NCBI GenBank assembly: GCA_032834875.1
Contig: CP135238.1
Location: 1,774,001-1,838,000, forward strand
DNA length: 64,000 bases
From: Sulfuracidifex metallicus DSM 6482 = JCM 9184
Lineage (GTDB): Archaea; Thermoproteota; Thermoprotei_A; Sulfolobales; Sulfolobaceae
Reading direction: 5' to 3'
Part shown: piece by piece, positions 8,053 to 17,544 of the stretch
How the letters are laid out: every line of letters starts with the position of its first letter
Numbering within the stretch: position 1 is the first letter of the stretch
Program-made: the position numbers and the translations under genes
The notes under the pieces: generated by a model
The model's database searches: none
The model's input: the letters and a program-made list of their open reading frames with translations, nothing else
What the model was told of the DNA's origin: nothing

Positions 8053-9839
8053 TGAGTTTCGGAACTTACTTCAAGTATCTTGTCTATCCTCTTCATTACT
8101 CCATTATCTATAGTTCCTGCATGTATCTTGATTAGCTCTATTATTTCTTGTTTTTCGATTTTATGAGTCTCCTTCTGCATTATGGACATCTGCGATATTA
8201 CCTTTGATACCGTAGATGTAGAAAGGCAGAACTTTGATCCTAACCCTTTCCTAACTCTAGATATCAATTCCTTAAGGTCATTTACCGTTTCCTGAGTAAA
8301 GTTAAATCCATTAGCTTTCATCACTACCTCAACGTCTGAGTCTCCCTTAGGGCAATCCAAATAAAAGACGGAAAATCTTCTGGTAATGGCGTCGCCTATT
8401 TGATATAGGTTCCTTAAGTCCTTCAAGTTGATTGTCGCTATAACCCTCAACTTACTTAGGGGACTTTTCCCAGTGTTCTTCTCGTTCTCTATTACCTTAA
8501 GGAGTTGATATAGCTGAGGATCGGGCGGAAAAGACCTTATTTCTTCCATCAAAGAGGACGGAATTCTCCATTTAGAGGCGTCAGCGGATGAAAACATGGT
8601 GAAAAAGTCACCGAAAGCTTTGTCTATGTCTGCACGATTGAGCTCTTCTAATACTACGGGAAACAATGCGTTATCTGGTATTTCAGATGCCTTCACGTAA
8701 GCTCTGAGAATTACTCCGGGCTTCCAAGAGATTGATCCTCTCCTCAGGGTCTCTCCTCCTATTAAATCCCTTCTCGTCCAAAGCGCGTTAGCGGTAACCT
8801 TCTCGCCGTTAGAACAAAGTGAATCTGCTATGGTTGTAGCTATTTCAGTCTTTCCTACTCCTGGCGGTCCTACAAGCAAAATGTTTCCTATCCTCAGGGA
8901 CGCAAACATGAAGTCTAAAATTCTAGGATTCTGAAGATAGAGATTGTTAGAAATTAAATCTTTAGCTTCCTCAAGTGCTTTTTCCACCGATTTACATTGG
9001 GGATTCGCATTATTTACTTCTTCTGTAATGATACCTTGAGATAGATCTTCAAGTTCATTTGTTATCTGTTTATAGAATTTATAAGTTTCCTCTACCTCTC
9101 CGCTCTGGATCTTGGACATGATGAAATCTTTCACACCGCTTATGTAGTTCGAATCACTGTAACAGTTATTAGACTGAGAAGCTTGTACACCCTCTATTTC
9201 TTCTCCTACTGCGTTTCTCAAGATAGAAGGGACTTGGTCTTGAAGGTTTCCTCCCTTTCTTAACCACTCTAGTATCTCAGGTATGCTTTCACGGATTGAG
9301 TTTCTCACGGATCTGGACAACCATATTACCTTCATTCTGAATCTAAGAATCCAGTACTTCTCGTTTGAGCCAGATTCCTCCTTCCAATATCTGAAATTTC
9401 TGACTGAATCTATATTAATATCTGTTATTATTCCAGCTCCTATAAATCCCCTTTTTTTCTTTTCATTCGATGGTACGTAAAGTAAGCTTATCATAAGCTT
9501 GTTGAGTGATGGTACCATATCTATTCTAGAGCCATCATTTTTAAGATAAGACAAGAAGTATCTTTTGAAAAGCGCTGAAAAAGGATACCCAACTGGCTCA
9601 CTCCCATTCCCTCTGCCATTGATCTTCACCGAACCTTTGCTATCTCCCCAAATTAAGTAACCCGGTTCTCCGAGAATGGAATAAATTAAAGATGCATCCA
9701 TGTCGAACGGTGAATCTGAGCTATCTCTAAAAATACATGGAACGATTTCAGAGTTCTCATGAGATAAATAATCCTTCATTCCTTCTACACTTTCAATGAG
9801 CTTAAATTCGTTCCTAATACTAAACCAATTGGAATACAT
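8049..9839 (-). CDS. McrB-like AAA+ motor with N-terminal modified-base reader-like region
   Basis: A 596-residue protein. The C-terminal half is a McrB/MoxR-type AAA+ domain: Walker A GPPGVGKT (324-331), Walker B VVLEELNRAD (395-404), the McrB-like N-X-X-D motif NLKD (471-474) and the arginine pair ITRRF (485-489). McrB proteins use GTP, and NXXD is the motif linked to this; ATP use cannot be excluded. The N-terminal 200 residues include FIGAGIITDINID, FRYWKEE and YWILRFRMKVIWL (about 132-174). This pattern recalls EVE/YTH-like domains that read modified bases, as known for an archaeal McrB. That call is an inference. With the McrC-like nuclease downstream it would form a type IV restriction complex. 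Confidence 0.75.
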   Translation of the reverse strand: MYSNWFSIRNEFKLIESVEGMKDYLSHENSEIVPCIFRDSSDSPFDMDASLIYSILGEPGYLIWGDSKGSVKINGRGNGSEPVGYPFSALFKRYFLSYLKNDGSRIDMVPSLNKLMISLLYVPSNEKKKRGFIGAGIITDINIDSVRNFRYWKEESGSNEKYWILRFRMKVIWLSRSVRNSIRESIPEILEWLRKGGNLQDQVPSILRNAVGEEIEGVQASQSNNCYSDSNYISGVKDFIMSKIQSGEVEETYKFYKQITNELEDLSQGIITEEVNNANPQCKSVEKALEEAKDLISNNLYLQNPRILDFMFASLRIGNILLVGPPGVGKTEIATTIADSLCSNGEKVTANALWTRRDLIGGETLRRGSISWKPGVILRAYVKASEIPDNALFPVVLEELNRADIDKAFGDFFTMFSSADASKWRIPSSLMEEIRSFPPDPQLYQLLKVIENEKNTGKSPLSKLRVIATINLKDLRNLYQIGDAITRRFSVFYLDCPKGDSDVEVVMKANGFNFTQETVNDLKELISRVRKGLGSKFCLSTSTVSKVISQMSIMQKETHKIEKQEIIELIKIHAGTIDNGVMKRIDKILEVSSETH

Positions 9840-10426
9840 TTACCTCTATCTTTTTAGAGCAATTTAATAAAAATTTTGCACGAAAGGTCAGAAGTCTCCC
9901 AAACCTCATATAATACTTAGTATTTTTCTCTAAAATTTTTAGCTATAACTTCTCAATTTAATAGAAAATATTCTTATTATATTCAATTAACTTTTAGTAA
10001 CTTAGTATAGACAGAGGCGGGATAGATTCGAGTAACTCTCTGTCAATATTTCACAAGATGTAGTTTGAGGGATATGAAGATAAGAGATAAGGGAGTTACA
10101 ATCTTAATTCCAGATGAGATATCGGATAAAGTATTTAAAAATCTAGGAAATGAATATAATATTAAAAAGCAGAAAAAAGATATCTAATTATAGTTTTAAG
10201 GTATTCGCTACCTTTTTTGTTCACTAAAAGGATACTTTTGTATTCCTTGATCAAGGAAAAGGGGACCATTTCGTGGGAAAGTGAAGGATGTATATGTAAA
10301 GAGTTAAGTCCTCTTTAAATAAGGAAAAATAATCTCCTAAAAAGAAGTTCGTATAAATTTTTTAGTAAACTAAATATAATATTTATATTTCATGCAAAAA
10401 CCCTTGTTTTTCATTCCTACATTTCT
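9840..10426. other. AT-rich gap with one tiny open frame
   Basis: The only protein-like piece is 10074-10187 (plus strand, ATG to TAA), a 37-residue frame starting MKIRDKGVTILIPDEISDK. It is preceded by GAGGGAT and could be a small protein or a remnant of a larger gene. The rest is AT-rich with no recognisable gene, RNA or repeat. Confidence 0.3.
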
Positions 10427-10789
10427 CTATTCCTTTCCATCTTCTCTCTCTTCCTTGATGATCTCACATGATAAAATGGAATTACTGAACAAGCTTACGT
10501 GATTCAAGGCTTCATTAATTATTTCCTTCACATGTTCGTCGTTCAGCTTATATATTACATTTTTCCCCTTTCTTTCCCACTTTACCACTCCGCAGTTCTT
10601 TAGGCACGCCATATGATGTGAGACCAACGGCTGTGATTTCCCTACTCCCTTACAGATCTCCTGAACTGAGGCCTCACCGTTCTTCAGGAGGAACATTACA
10701 ATTCTAAGCCTAGTGGAATCTGCAAGGGCTGAGAAGAATGATTCCAACTCTGCCATCAAGGCGAAGTCTTCAGTTTTCTCTTTTTCCAT
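10427..10789 (-). CDS. merR: ArsR-family metal-responsive repressor (MerR of the archaeal mer cluster)
   Basis: A 120-residue winged-helix protein of the ArsR family: LADSTRLRIVMFLL, then the recognition helix QPLVSHHMACL, then the wing VKWERKGKNVIYKL. Cysteines in ACLKNC and near the C-terminus (SCEI) could bind mercury. In Sulfolobus solfataricus a similar gene, also named merR although unrelated to bacterial MerR, represses merHA and releases on mercury. Here it is divergent from merH and merA, with an AT-rich inverted repeat between them at 10832-10855. It probably represses its own gene as well. Confidence 0.8.
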   Translation of the reverse strand: MEKEKTEDFALMAELESFFSALADSTRLRIVMFLLKNGEASVQEICKGVGKSQPLVSHHMACLKNCGVVKWERKGKNVIYKLNDEHVKEIINEALNHVSLFSNSILSCEIIKEEREDGKE

Positions 10790-10831
10790 AATTACTCTAT
10801 TGCTCTTCAGCCTTTTAAGTTGAATGGTTAT

Positions 10832-10855
10832 ATATATAAATATATGTTTATATAT
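10832..10855. promoter_or_regulatory. Divergent merR/merH promoter with inverted repeat
   Basis: ATATATAAA (10832-10840) and TTTATATAT (10847-10855) form a perfect 9-base inverted repeat around a 6-base centre. Each arm reads as a TATA box for one direction: rightward merH starts at 10885 and leftward merR at 10789. A repressor bound here would block both. That MerR binds this site is inferred from position. Confidence 0.55.
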
Positions 10856-10884
10856 GATAAGAAGAGAAGTATAGTTGATGAAAG

Positions 10885-11061
10885 ATGAAATTAAACCTTA
10901 GAATAGAAAAAGAAGATGAAAATAAGTGTGAATACTGTGGGAAACCTCTAACTCCAGAGAACGTGTACTCTAGAGAAATGAAAGGTAAGGTACACTACTT
11001 CTGCTGTTCTCATTGCGCAGACGCTTTTGAGAAAAAAGAGAACGAGTCACATTGTTGTTAG
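10885..11061 (+). CDS. merH: MerH, TRASH-domain mercury-trafficking protein
   Basis: A 58-residue protein starting MKLNLRIEKEDENKCEYCGK. The cysteines CEYC, FCCSHC and the C-terminal HCC form a TRASH-type metal-binding domain. In S. solfataricus MerH is a small mercury-binding protein thought to hand mercury to the reductase or influence induction. The ATG at 10878 is closed by an early stop, so 10885 is the start. It lies 9 bases upstream of merA on the same strand and is surely co-transcribed. Confidence 0.85.
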   Translation: MKLNLRIEKEDENKCEYCGKPLTPENVYSREMKGKVHYFCCSHCADAFEKKENESHCC

Positions 11062-11070
11062 TGATATGTC

Positions 11071-12381
11071 ATGAAGTTGGTTATACTAGGCTACGGAGCT
11101 GCAGGCTTTGCAGCAATGATAAAAGCTAACGAACTGGGAGTGAAGCCCGTCCTCATAGGTAGTGGTCCTTTAGGAGGCACGTGTGTGAACGTGGGTTGCG
11201 TCCCATCTAAGACATTGCTCCACGAGGGAGAGATAGCAAGACAATGCGGTAAGAACGCGGACTTCTCCAAATCCATGGAGATCAAGAACAACATAGTAGA
11301 GGAGATGAGGAAGAAGAAATACGAGGACGTGCTGTCCTCCTATGACGTGGAGCTAGTGGAAGGCAAAGCTCATTTCATTTCCCCTAAAGCAGTGAAGGTA
11401 GGAGAAAAGATAGTGGAAGGCGACAAATTCATCATAGCAACTGGTTCATCTCCTTCAATTCCAGACATCCCCGGATTGAGGGAAGTAGGATTCTGGACTA
11501 ACGTTGAGGCTCTCTCATCAAGGAAAGTTAACTCTTTAATCGTGGTAGGAGGAAGAGCTCTTGGCGTAGAGTTCGCTCAGATGTACGCCAGGATGGGTGT
11601 AGACGTTGCTTTGCTGCAGAGAAGTCGAGTGCTTCTCCCTGACTGGGAACCTGAAGTGTCAATCGAAGCTAGGAATATTTTAGAAGACGATGGTGTAGTT
11701 GTAGCTACTAACGTCAGGGTGAAGGAAGTGAGGAAAGGATTAGAGAAGGTAGTGGTGACTGATAAGGGTGAGGTAGAAGCTGACGAGATACTCATGGCTA
11801 CTGGAAGGAAACCTAATGTCGATCTTAACCTTGAAGTTGCAGGCGTGTCGCTAAATGATAGGGGAGGTGTGAAGGTGAACGACGCTCTTCAAACATCAAA
11901 TCCTAACGTTTATGCCGCAGGTGACGTAATAGGTGAACCAATGCTGGAGGCTGTAGCTGGGAGAGAAGGTTCCTTAGCATCGGAGAACGCGATCACAGGG
12001 TCCAGAAAGGGAGTAGATTTCCTCAGCGTTCCGAGAGCGGTCTTCGTCCAACCTAACATAGCCAGCGTCGGACTCAGGGAAATGGATGTTCCTCAGGCTG
12101 AGAGCAGAAAAGTTATGATGAAGGACATTGCAAAAGGTAGGATAGTGAACAGTGGAGGTTTCATAAAGATGGTAACTCAACAAGGAAGAGTAATGGGAGT
12201 ATCTATGGTAGGCGAAAATGCCGCTGACGTAATAAACGAGGCTGCATTAGCAATCAAGATGAGAGTAACCGTAGATGACTTAATAGACACTATACATCTG
12301 TTTCCTACAATGGGTGAGGCGATCAGAATAGCTGCAATTTCATTCAGAGGAGATGTAAAGAGAATGAGCTGTTGTGTCTAA
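11071..12381 (+). CDS. merA: Mercuric reductase
   Basis: A 436-residue flavoprotein disulfide reductase that reduces Hg(II) to volatile Hg(0) with NAD(P)H. The FAD site is near residues 5-15 (LGYGAAGFAAM). The redox motif GGTCVNVGCVPSK (35-47) has active cysteines 38 and 43. A second nucleotide site is VVGGRALGVEFAQ, and the FAD-binding stretch VYAAGDV is also present. The C-terminus ends SCCV, the vicinal cysteine pair that loads mercury in MerA and is absent from lipoamide dehydrogenases. There is no N-terminal NmerA domain, as in other archaeal MerA proteins; MerH may stand in for it. It is co-transcribed with merH. Confidence 0.93.
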   Translation: MKLVILGYGAAGFAAMIKANELGVKPVLIGSGPLGGTCVNVGCVPSKTLLHEGEIARQCGKNADFSKSMEIKNNIVEEMRKKKYEDVLSSYDVELVEGKAHFISPKAVKVGEKIVEGDKFIIATGSSPSIPDIPGLREVGFWTNVEALSSRKVNSLIVVGGRALGVEFAQMYARMGVDVALLQRSRVLLPDWEPEVSIEARNILEDDGVVVATNVRVKEVRKGLEKVVVTDKGEVEADEILMATGRKPNVDLNLEVAGVSLNDRGGVKVNDALQTSNPNVYAAGDVIGEPMLEAVAGREGSLASENAITGSRKGVDFLSVPRAVFVQPNIASVGLREMDVPQAESRKVMMKDIAKGRIVNSGGFIKMVTQQGRVMGVSMVGENAADVINEAALAIKMRVTVDDLIDTIHLFPTMGEAIRIAAISFRGDVKRMSCCV

Positions 12382-12384
12382 GCG

Positions 12385-12402
12385 AAATACCTTAGGGTAT
12401 TT
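12385..12402 (+). terminator. Possible terminator after merA
   Basis: AAATACC (12385-12391) and GGTATTT (12396-12402) form a 7-bp stem with a TTAG loop four bases after the merA stop, with T residues at its end. A plausible 3' end signal for merHA, though archaeal termination depends mainly on T runs. Confidence 0.35.
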
Positions 12403-12821
12403 TAGACTTCATATGCTAGCTTCAACTTGTCTTTGAACCCTTCAACGCCTGATCATCAAAATAGGCACGAAAACAAAACCTATATCAGGTATTAGTAGAA
12501 TATTTGGAAAAAGAAGTATACGAGTACAAGTAATGGACATTTACCTCCTTAAAGTAGGATCTTCTCCTCCCTTAACGCCATTTAACATAACAAATATACA
12601 TGATTTCCACATCATATTATATAGCTATCTAATCTATAAAACAACTCTCTTCATTAACTATATCTATCTCTATTTTATTTCTTGTTTACTAGATATTTTA
12701 AATATCTTAATTAGAATATAATTTATGATTAAATAAGTTATAAGAAAGCTATGAAAGGATAGCCTAGTTAAGAAAATAATATATTGACATTAATTTCTAA
12801 TAGAAATTAGTTTACTTTGAT
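12403..12821. other. AT-rich gap between merA and the GH12 gene
   Basis: No convincing gene. The longest frame, 12533-12721 plus, encodes 62 residues of almost only I, L, Y, N, S and F, as expected by chance from AT-rich DNA. No merI-like gene follows merA. Confidence 0.5.
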
Positions 12822-13859
12822 TTATTGCACTTGCATAGTCCAATTATATAAAGAGTACCCCATTATAGAGGTGCCAGTAGAGTCATTGTTGAATTCCATT
12901 CCTACTTGCACAGCATCTAGGTAATATTCGCTCTCATTTAGATTTCTGAAGACCTTCCCCATGAAAGAAAAGTTTTCCTGAACCATGGTAGTTAGAGGTA
13001 CTGTCACTTTACCCTCTAGTTGTTGTTGACTTACGTAGTAGACTCCAATCCACCCGTCTCCGCTTCCGGTGTGAGGTAAGATATAGACTGAGAAGTTTAG
13101 GTTTTCATGACTACCGTTAACTATGGACGGAACTACAAAACTGCCCTCATATTTAAAGTAGCTTGAAGTTATTTCTTCCTGATGATATAACCATATCATA
13201 ATTTCTACGTCTGGGAATTTTAAATAAGTTGTAGTTGGATTTTGGCTCATCCATATATCGTAAGAAAAGTCATCAATTGAACCTTTATCTAACCATAACG
13301 AATAATAAAGGCATGATTGAATCTGAGGTAGGTTCTCCACTGGAGCAGGAAGTTCTAAGAGAGGAGATTCTATACTGTGACCAGCAAAGGGAAACCAACA
13401 TTCCTCTCCATACATAACTCCAGGGTATCCATTTACACCTATATTAGGAGAAATCTTGTGAAAATCAGTCATGTTTATGTCCACATTCAATATGGGTCCG
13501 TCATAAGTCATATTAACATACCCTTTAGCAAATTTCATGTTCCATATAAAAGGAGATACTAGAAGGGACGCATCAGGAGTGTAAGCTTCTGACATCGAAT
13601 AAGCGCTGTCGCTCTGATGGTGACCTAGAATAGTGAAAGTACCACCAGAATTATACAGAAGTATTTCTGATGCATTTGATGAGATAAAACCTGGCTTATT
13701 GCTTAATGATGAAGGTATGTTATTGATGCTAGAAGTAACAGTAGACGAATTTTCCTTTGAAGATGGGCTTAAAGTGGAATGTTGGAGTATGAAGAAAGAG
13801 AATAAAATGATTATAATAATTAACAACGAAAGAATAATAGCTACGGATCTAGTTTTCAC
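12822..13859 (-). CDS. Membrane-anchored GH12 endo-beta-glucanase
   Basis: The protein has an N-terminal hydrophobic anchor (RSVAIILSLLIIIIILFSFF), a Ser/Thr-rich linker of about 35 residues, and a catalytic domain resembling the GH12 endoglucanases of S. solfataricus. Numbered from GTG 13880, the nucleophile is E226 in DVEIMIWL and the acid/base is probably the Glu of QVGMEFNND near 330; DIWMSQNP is another family-like stretch. It would hydrolyse beta-1,4-glucans outside the cell. A TTTAATA box centred near 13886 lies about 26 bases before the GTG at 13859, so I choose that start (MKTRSVAI). A frame extension to 13880 adds seven residues. Confidence 0.8.
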   Translation of the reverse strand: MKTRSVAIILSLLIIIIILFSFFILQHSTLSPSSKENSSTVTSSINNIPSSLSNKPGFISSNASEILLYNSGGTFTILGHHQSDSAYSMSEAYTPDASLLVSPFIWNMKFAKGYVNMTYDGPILNVDINMTDFHKISPNIGVNGYPGVMYGEECWFPFAGHSIESPLLELPAPVENLPQIQSCLYYSLWLDKGSIDDFSYDIWMSQNPTTTYLKFPDVEIMIWLYHQEEITSSYFKYEGSFVVPSIVNGSHENLNFSVYILPHTGSGDGWIGVYYVSQQQLEGKVTVPLTTMVQENFSFMGKVFRNLNESEYYLDAVQVGMEFNNDSTGTSIMGYSLYNWTMQVQ

Positions 13860-13962
13860 ATCAATAAAACTGTAATACACAGTATTAAACTATTTTCTAG
13901 AAAACTAGAGAGAATCATGAAATTCATCAAAACCATTTCTTAAAGTAGAAGGGAAAATAAAT

Positions 13963-14223
13963 CTAATTCTTTTTACGTGGTAACAATATAAACATGAAGA
14001 AAATCGCTATACGAACAATAAAGAGTAAAGGTACTCCGTCGTAACTTATACTTAAAGCTGATATAATCTCTCCCACTGGAGTTGGTTTTGACGGAACGTT
14101 TAGTACGATGTTCTTAGTTATGACTTGGGGTTTCCCTTGAGAGCTGTAAAATATCTTAACTGTTATGTTGTAGAAATAAGAGTTACCATTAAGACAATCA
14201 ACAAGAAGACAAGCAAGATTAAA
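13963..14223 (-). pseudogene. C-terminal remnant of a membrane-anchored surface protein
   Basis: On the minus strand an 86-codon frame without any start codon runs from 14223 to a TAG at 13963-13965. It reads NGNSYFYNITVKIFYSSQ, then NIVLNVPSKPTPVG, and ends with a transmembrane helix and basic tail (FFMFILLPRKKN). This is the typical end of a secreted, C-terminally anchored archaeal protein such as a thermopsin-like or surface protein. An in-frame TAA lies directly upstream and the N-terminal part is missing. Confidence 0.45.
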
Positions 14224-14762
14224 TTAAATAACTTCAATCATTTTTTAATTCTATAGAATAGCTTTATCCTTGATTTCATTATAAACTTCGGCAAATAACT
14301 TCTTAATACAAATACAGAAAATATAACTACCTCATTATTAAGAAAGATGTCTTTAATTCTTTTGAGTATTACTTAAATAAAAGATATTAATAATATGTAT
14401 TAACTTGTTAGAGTATGTTCTAAAGATCTTCGAGTGTTAATATCTATCTACTTCTTATTAGTTATTATTATGAATGCCTAGATCAAGATCGACGTTATAC
14501 CCTACTTCAACGCTGTATAACATACCACTAGTTATAACTAAGTTATAACCCCTGTCCTATAAGGTGATACATGTAATGTATTTACTTCTTTTCTATAAAA
14601 CTATTCTTATTAATTTTTAATATCTCAAAACAAAGGAATATATGATTCATACTACTATTTTAAAGTAAACATTTTAAACGTTAATGGAATTAACAAAGAA
14701 CTCATTTTATGTCAGGGGAATATGATAATGTTTAATAATTTTTTATCACATTACCGAGAATC
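14224..14762. other. AT-rich gap upstream of the urease cluster
   Basis: I find no gene-like frame or structured RNA. A short inverted-repeat-like stretch, CACTAGTTATAACTAAGTTATAACC, is cut here to its core TTATAACTAAGTTATAA near 14535-14551 and may be a binding site. Confidence 0.35.
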
Positions 14763-14770
14763 TTTATATT
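14763..14770 (+). promoter_or_regulatory. TATA-like box of the urease operon
   Basis: TTTATATT lies about 26 bases upstream of the ureAB ATG at 14793, the usual distance for a leaderless Sulfolobales transcript. It supports ATG 14793 as the first codon of the operon. Confidence 0.5.
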
Positions 14771-14792
14771 GTTTTTATGTTAATTCTCTTCA

Positions 14793-15449
14793 ATGTTCCT
14801 ATCACAGCGTGAGATGGAAAAACTCCTTCTCTCCTGGGCTGCTGAATTAGCCAGGAGAAGGAAAGCTAAGGGAATTAAGTTGAATTATCCAGAGGCAGTA
14901 GCGTTAATCAGCGACTTTATCATAGAATCAGCAAGAGAAGGGAAGAGAATGGATGAAATAATATCAGAGTCACAAAATCTCCTCAGCGAAGAAGACGTAA
15001 TGCCTGAGGTACCAGACATGATAGATATTCTGCAAGTAGAGGCAACGTTCCCAGATGGAACTAAGTTGGTTACAGTGAGGAACCCAATTAAGGGTAAAGG
15101 CAAAGAGAGAGTGAAGTTAGGAGATGATGACATTGAGGTTCAGGAACAAGGTGAAGTGGAGATAACCGTGAGAAACACGGGAGATAAACCAATTCAAGTG
15201 GGTTCTCATTATCATTTCTTCGAGGTTAATAAAGCCCTTTTCTTTGATAGGGAGAAAGCTCTAGGCATGAGGCTCGACATTCCTTCGGGAACATCAGTGA
15301 GGTTTGAGCCGGGGGAAGAGAAAAAGGTGAAACTTACTAGAATTAAAGGTAAGACGAGGATAGTAGGATTGAACGGATTAACTGAGGGATCCCCTGATCA
15401 TAACAAGGGAGAAGCTATGAGGAGAGCTAGAGAGAGGGGATTTGCGTGA
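14793..15449 (+). CDS. ureAB: Urease gamma-beta fused subunit
   Basis: A 218-residue fusion of the two small urease subunits. Residues 1 to about 100 match UreA (gamma): [20 protein letters not shown], then [14 protein letters not shown]. Residues from about 105 match UreB (beta): [25 protein letters not shown], of which the core is [11 protein letters not shown]. Such fusion is known from Helicobacter and some archaea. The protein builds the urease scaffold with UreC. The UreC GTG start overlaps this stop by four bases, so translation is coupled. The N-terminus fits the family (normally M-L-T-P-R-E), which supports ATG 14793. Confidence 0.92.
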   Translation: MFLSQREMEKLLLSWAAELARRRKAKGIKLNYPEAVALISDFIIESAREGKRMDEIISESQNLLSEEDVMPEVPDMIDILQVEATFPDGTKLVTVRNPIKGKGKERVKLGDDDIEVQEQGEVEITVRNTGDKPIQVGSHYHFFEVNKALFFDREKALGMRLDIPSGTSVRFEPGEEKKVKLTRIKGKTRIVGLNGLTEGSPDHNKGEAMRRARERGFA

Positions 15450-17116
15450 AGATAGAGAGAAAAAGATACTTCGACCTATATGGTCCTACAGTAGGCGACT
15501 CCTTGAGGTTAGCCGATACAGACCTTTGGATAACCTTAGAGAAGGATCTAATCTCACACGGCGATGAGCTAGTATTTGGAGCGGGAAAGACGAGCAGAGA
15601 CGGAATAGGAGTTTATCCCCTAGCATCCAAGGAAGAGGAAATGGATCTCGTAATAACTAACGTAATAGTAATGGATCCTGTGATCGGAATTATTAAGGCA
15701 GACGTGGGAATCAAGGACGGTTTGATAGTTGGAATTGGACATGCAGGAAATCCATTCACCATGGATGGAGTAACTATGGTGGTTGGAGGAGGAACAGAGG
15801 TGCTATCTGGAGAAGGTTTGATTGCCACGCCGGGCTTCATAGACTCTCACGTTCATTGGATAGCCCCGCAACAGACCTACGATGCTATATCCGCTGGGTT
15901 CACAACTATAGTAGGCGGAGGAACCGGTCCAGCCGAGGGAACTAAGGCTACCACAGCAACGCCGGGAAAATGGAATATTGAGATGATGTTAAAGGCATTG
16001 GATCAGATGCCAATAAACGTGGGTTTGACTGGGAAGGGTGTCTCTTCAAGACCTGAGCTGGAGAGACAGATAGAGTCTGGTGTCCTAGGCTTCAAGGTTC
16101 ATGAGGATTGGGGAGCCATGCCCAGGGTGATAGATGAGACCCTCACGGTTGCCGACGAATATGACGTTCAAGTCACAATACATACCGACACGTCAAACGA
16201 GAGCGGCTACTACGAGGACACTGTGAGTGCCATAGGAGGTAGGACAATTCACGCGTATCATGTAGAGGGTGCCGGCGGAGGTCATGCGCCTGATATAATA
16301 AGAATTGTTGGAGAACCTAATGTTCTTCCTTCCTCTACTAATCCTACCAAACCTTTCACGGTCCACACTTATGAGGAACACCTCGAAATGTTAATGGCTG
16401 TACATCACCTTAACCCAAAGATCCCCGAGGACGTTGCCTACGCCGAGTCGAGGATAAGGGACGAGACAATGGCTGCAGAGGATTATCTTCACGATCTAGG
16501 AGCAATCAGTATGATGAGCTCTGACTCCCAGGCCATGGGGAGGGTTGGAGAGAGTGGAATAAGGACGTTTCAACTAGCTCATAAAATGAAGACATTGAAC
16601 CTTAACGCGATGGACGATAATCAGAGAGTCCTGAGATATTTAGCTAAGGTTACAGTGAACCCCGCCATAACCCACGGCATATCCTCATACGTGGGTTCCC
16701 TCGAGCCAGGAAAGATAGCCGATATAGTACTTTGGGACCCAAGATTCTTCGCAGTTAGACCTTACATGGTGATAAAGGGAGGTGCAGTTGCATGGGCACT
16801 CATGGGAGAAACCAATGCCTCGGTTGCATACGCTCAGCCGGTTTGGTATAAGCCTATGTTCGGTGCCATGGCTAATACTTCTTATGTGTTCTCCTCGGCT
16901 GACGGGGTTGAGAACGTGCGAAAGCTGGGACTCAGGAAGGGAGTTCTACCGGTTAAGAACACTAGGAAGATAGGAAAAAAGGACATGGTGAGAAACGATA
17001 AGTTACCTAAGATAGAGGTAGACCCAGACTCTTACACGGTGAAGGTAGACGGAGTTACGCCGAAGGTTCCTCCAGCTGAGAGGCTTCCATTGACTCAACT
17101 TTATCATTTATTCTAG
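15446..17116 (+). CDS. ureC: Urease alpha (catalytic) subunit
   Basis: A 556-residue nickel amidohydrolase that splits urea to ammonia and carbamate. Nickel ligands and catalytic residues are present: HVH (135, 137), the carbamylated lysine K217 in GFKVHED, H219, H246 (TIHTDT), H272 (AYHVEGAG), H320 and D360 ([10 protein letters not shown]). The mobile flap, normally VCHHLD, reads AVHHLN: the cysteine at position 319 is valine. That cysteine is not essential for turnover but is the target of thiol inhibitors, so this urease should be less sensitive to them. GTG at 15446 is the start, coupled to ureAB. Confidence 0.95.
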   Translation: MKIERKRYFDLYGPTVGDSLRLADTDLWITLEKDLISHGDELVFGAGKTSRDGIGVYPLASKEEEMDLVITNVIVMDPVIGIIKADVGIKDGLIVGIGHAGNPFTMDGVTMVVGGGTEVLSGEGLIATPGFIDSHVHWIAPQQTYDAISAGFTTIVGGGTGPAEGTKATTATPGKWNIEMMLKALDQMPINVGLTGKGVSSRPELERQIESGVLGFKVHEDWGAMPRVIDETLTVADEYDVQVTIHTDTSNESGYYEDTVSAIGGRTIHAYHVEGAGGGHAPDIIRIVGEPNVLPSSTNPTKPFTVHTYEEHLEMLMAVHHLNPKIPEDVAYAESRIRDETMAAEDYLHDLGAISMMSSDSQAMGRVGESGIRTFQLAHKMKTLNLNAMDDNQRVLRYLAKVTVNPAITHGISSYVGSLEPGKIADIVLWDPRFFAVRPYMVIKGGAVAWALMGETNASVAYAQPVWYKPMFGAMANTSYVFSSADGVENVRKLGLRKGVLPVKNTRKIGKKDMVRNDKLPKIEVDPDSYTVKVDGVTPKVPPAERLPLTQLYHLF

Positions 17117-17124
17117 TGATCTCC

Positions 17125-17544
17125 ATGAGAACTGTGAAAAGTCTAGGAATTATTCCTTCCAATGATGCTGTTCCAGTAGAGGTAGATCGAGACGTCTTTG
17201 AGAGAACTAGGAGGTGGAAGCTGAACACTCCCCTGGGGGAGCTGGTAATTGAACCTATAGGTAGACCTCTCCAGGAAGGAGAAGTGTTACTTACAGATAC
17301 CGGTGAAAAGATTGTCCTGATTCAGAAAGATGAACCCGTACTCATTTTCTCATATGATTCTATCTCTTCCTTCATCCTGGGATACAAGTTAGGCAATCTT
17401 CACCTTCCTGTAATGGTAGATGGAAATAGAGCCCTAGTTCCGAAGAGGTTCCCAGACGAGTTCTACAGACGGGTATTGGAAGGTTTAACCTATATTGAGG
17501 GAAGGGCTAAGTTTAAACCCAACGTGAATAAGGTGGAAGTTTAA
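17125..17544 (+). CDS. ureE: Urease accessory nickel chaperone UreE
   Basis: About 139 residues matching UreE: an N-terminal peptide-binding domain (TPLGELVIEPIGRPLQEG, EGEVLLTDTGE) and a C-terminal metal-binding domain with GYKLGNLHLPVMV, where the conserved His binds nickel. No histidine-rich tail is present, so it should not store nickel. I chose ATG 17125 because GTGAT (17116-17120) looks like its ribosome binding site; a GTG start at 17116 would add three residues and overlap the ureC stop. The final base overlaps the ureF ATG at 17544. Confidence 0.88.
   Translation: MRTVKSLGIIPSNDAVPVEVDRDVFERTRRWKLNTPLGELVIEPIGRPLQEGEVLLTDTGEKIVLIQKDEPVLIFSYDSISSFILGYKLGNLHLPVMVDGNRALVPKRFPDEFYRRVLEGLTYIEGRAKFKPNVNKVEV

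Noticed and set aside
12533-12721. 62-residue frame downstream of merA
   Set aside because: Composition is almost only I, L, Y, N, S and F, as expected by chance from AT-rich DNA; it does not resemble MerI.
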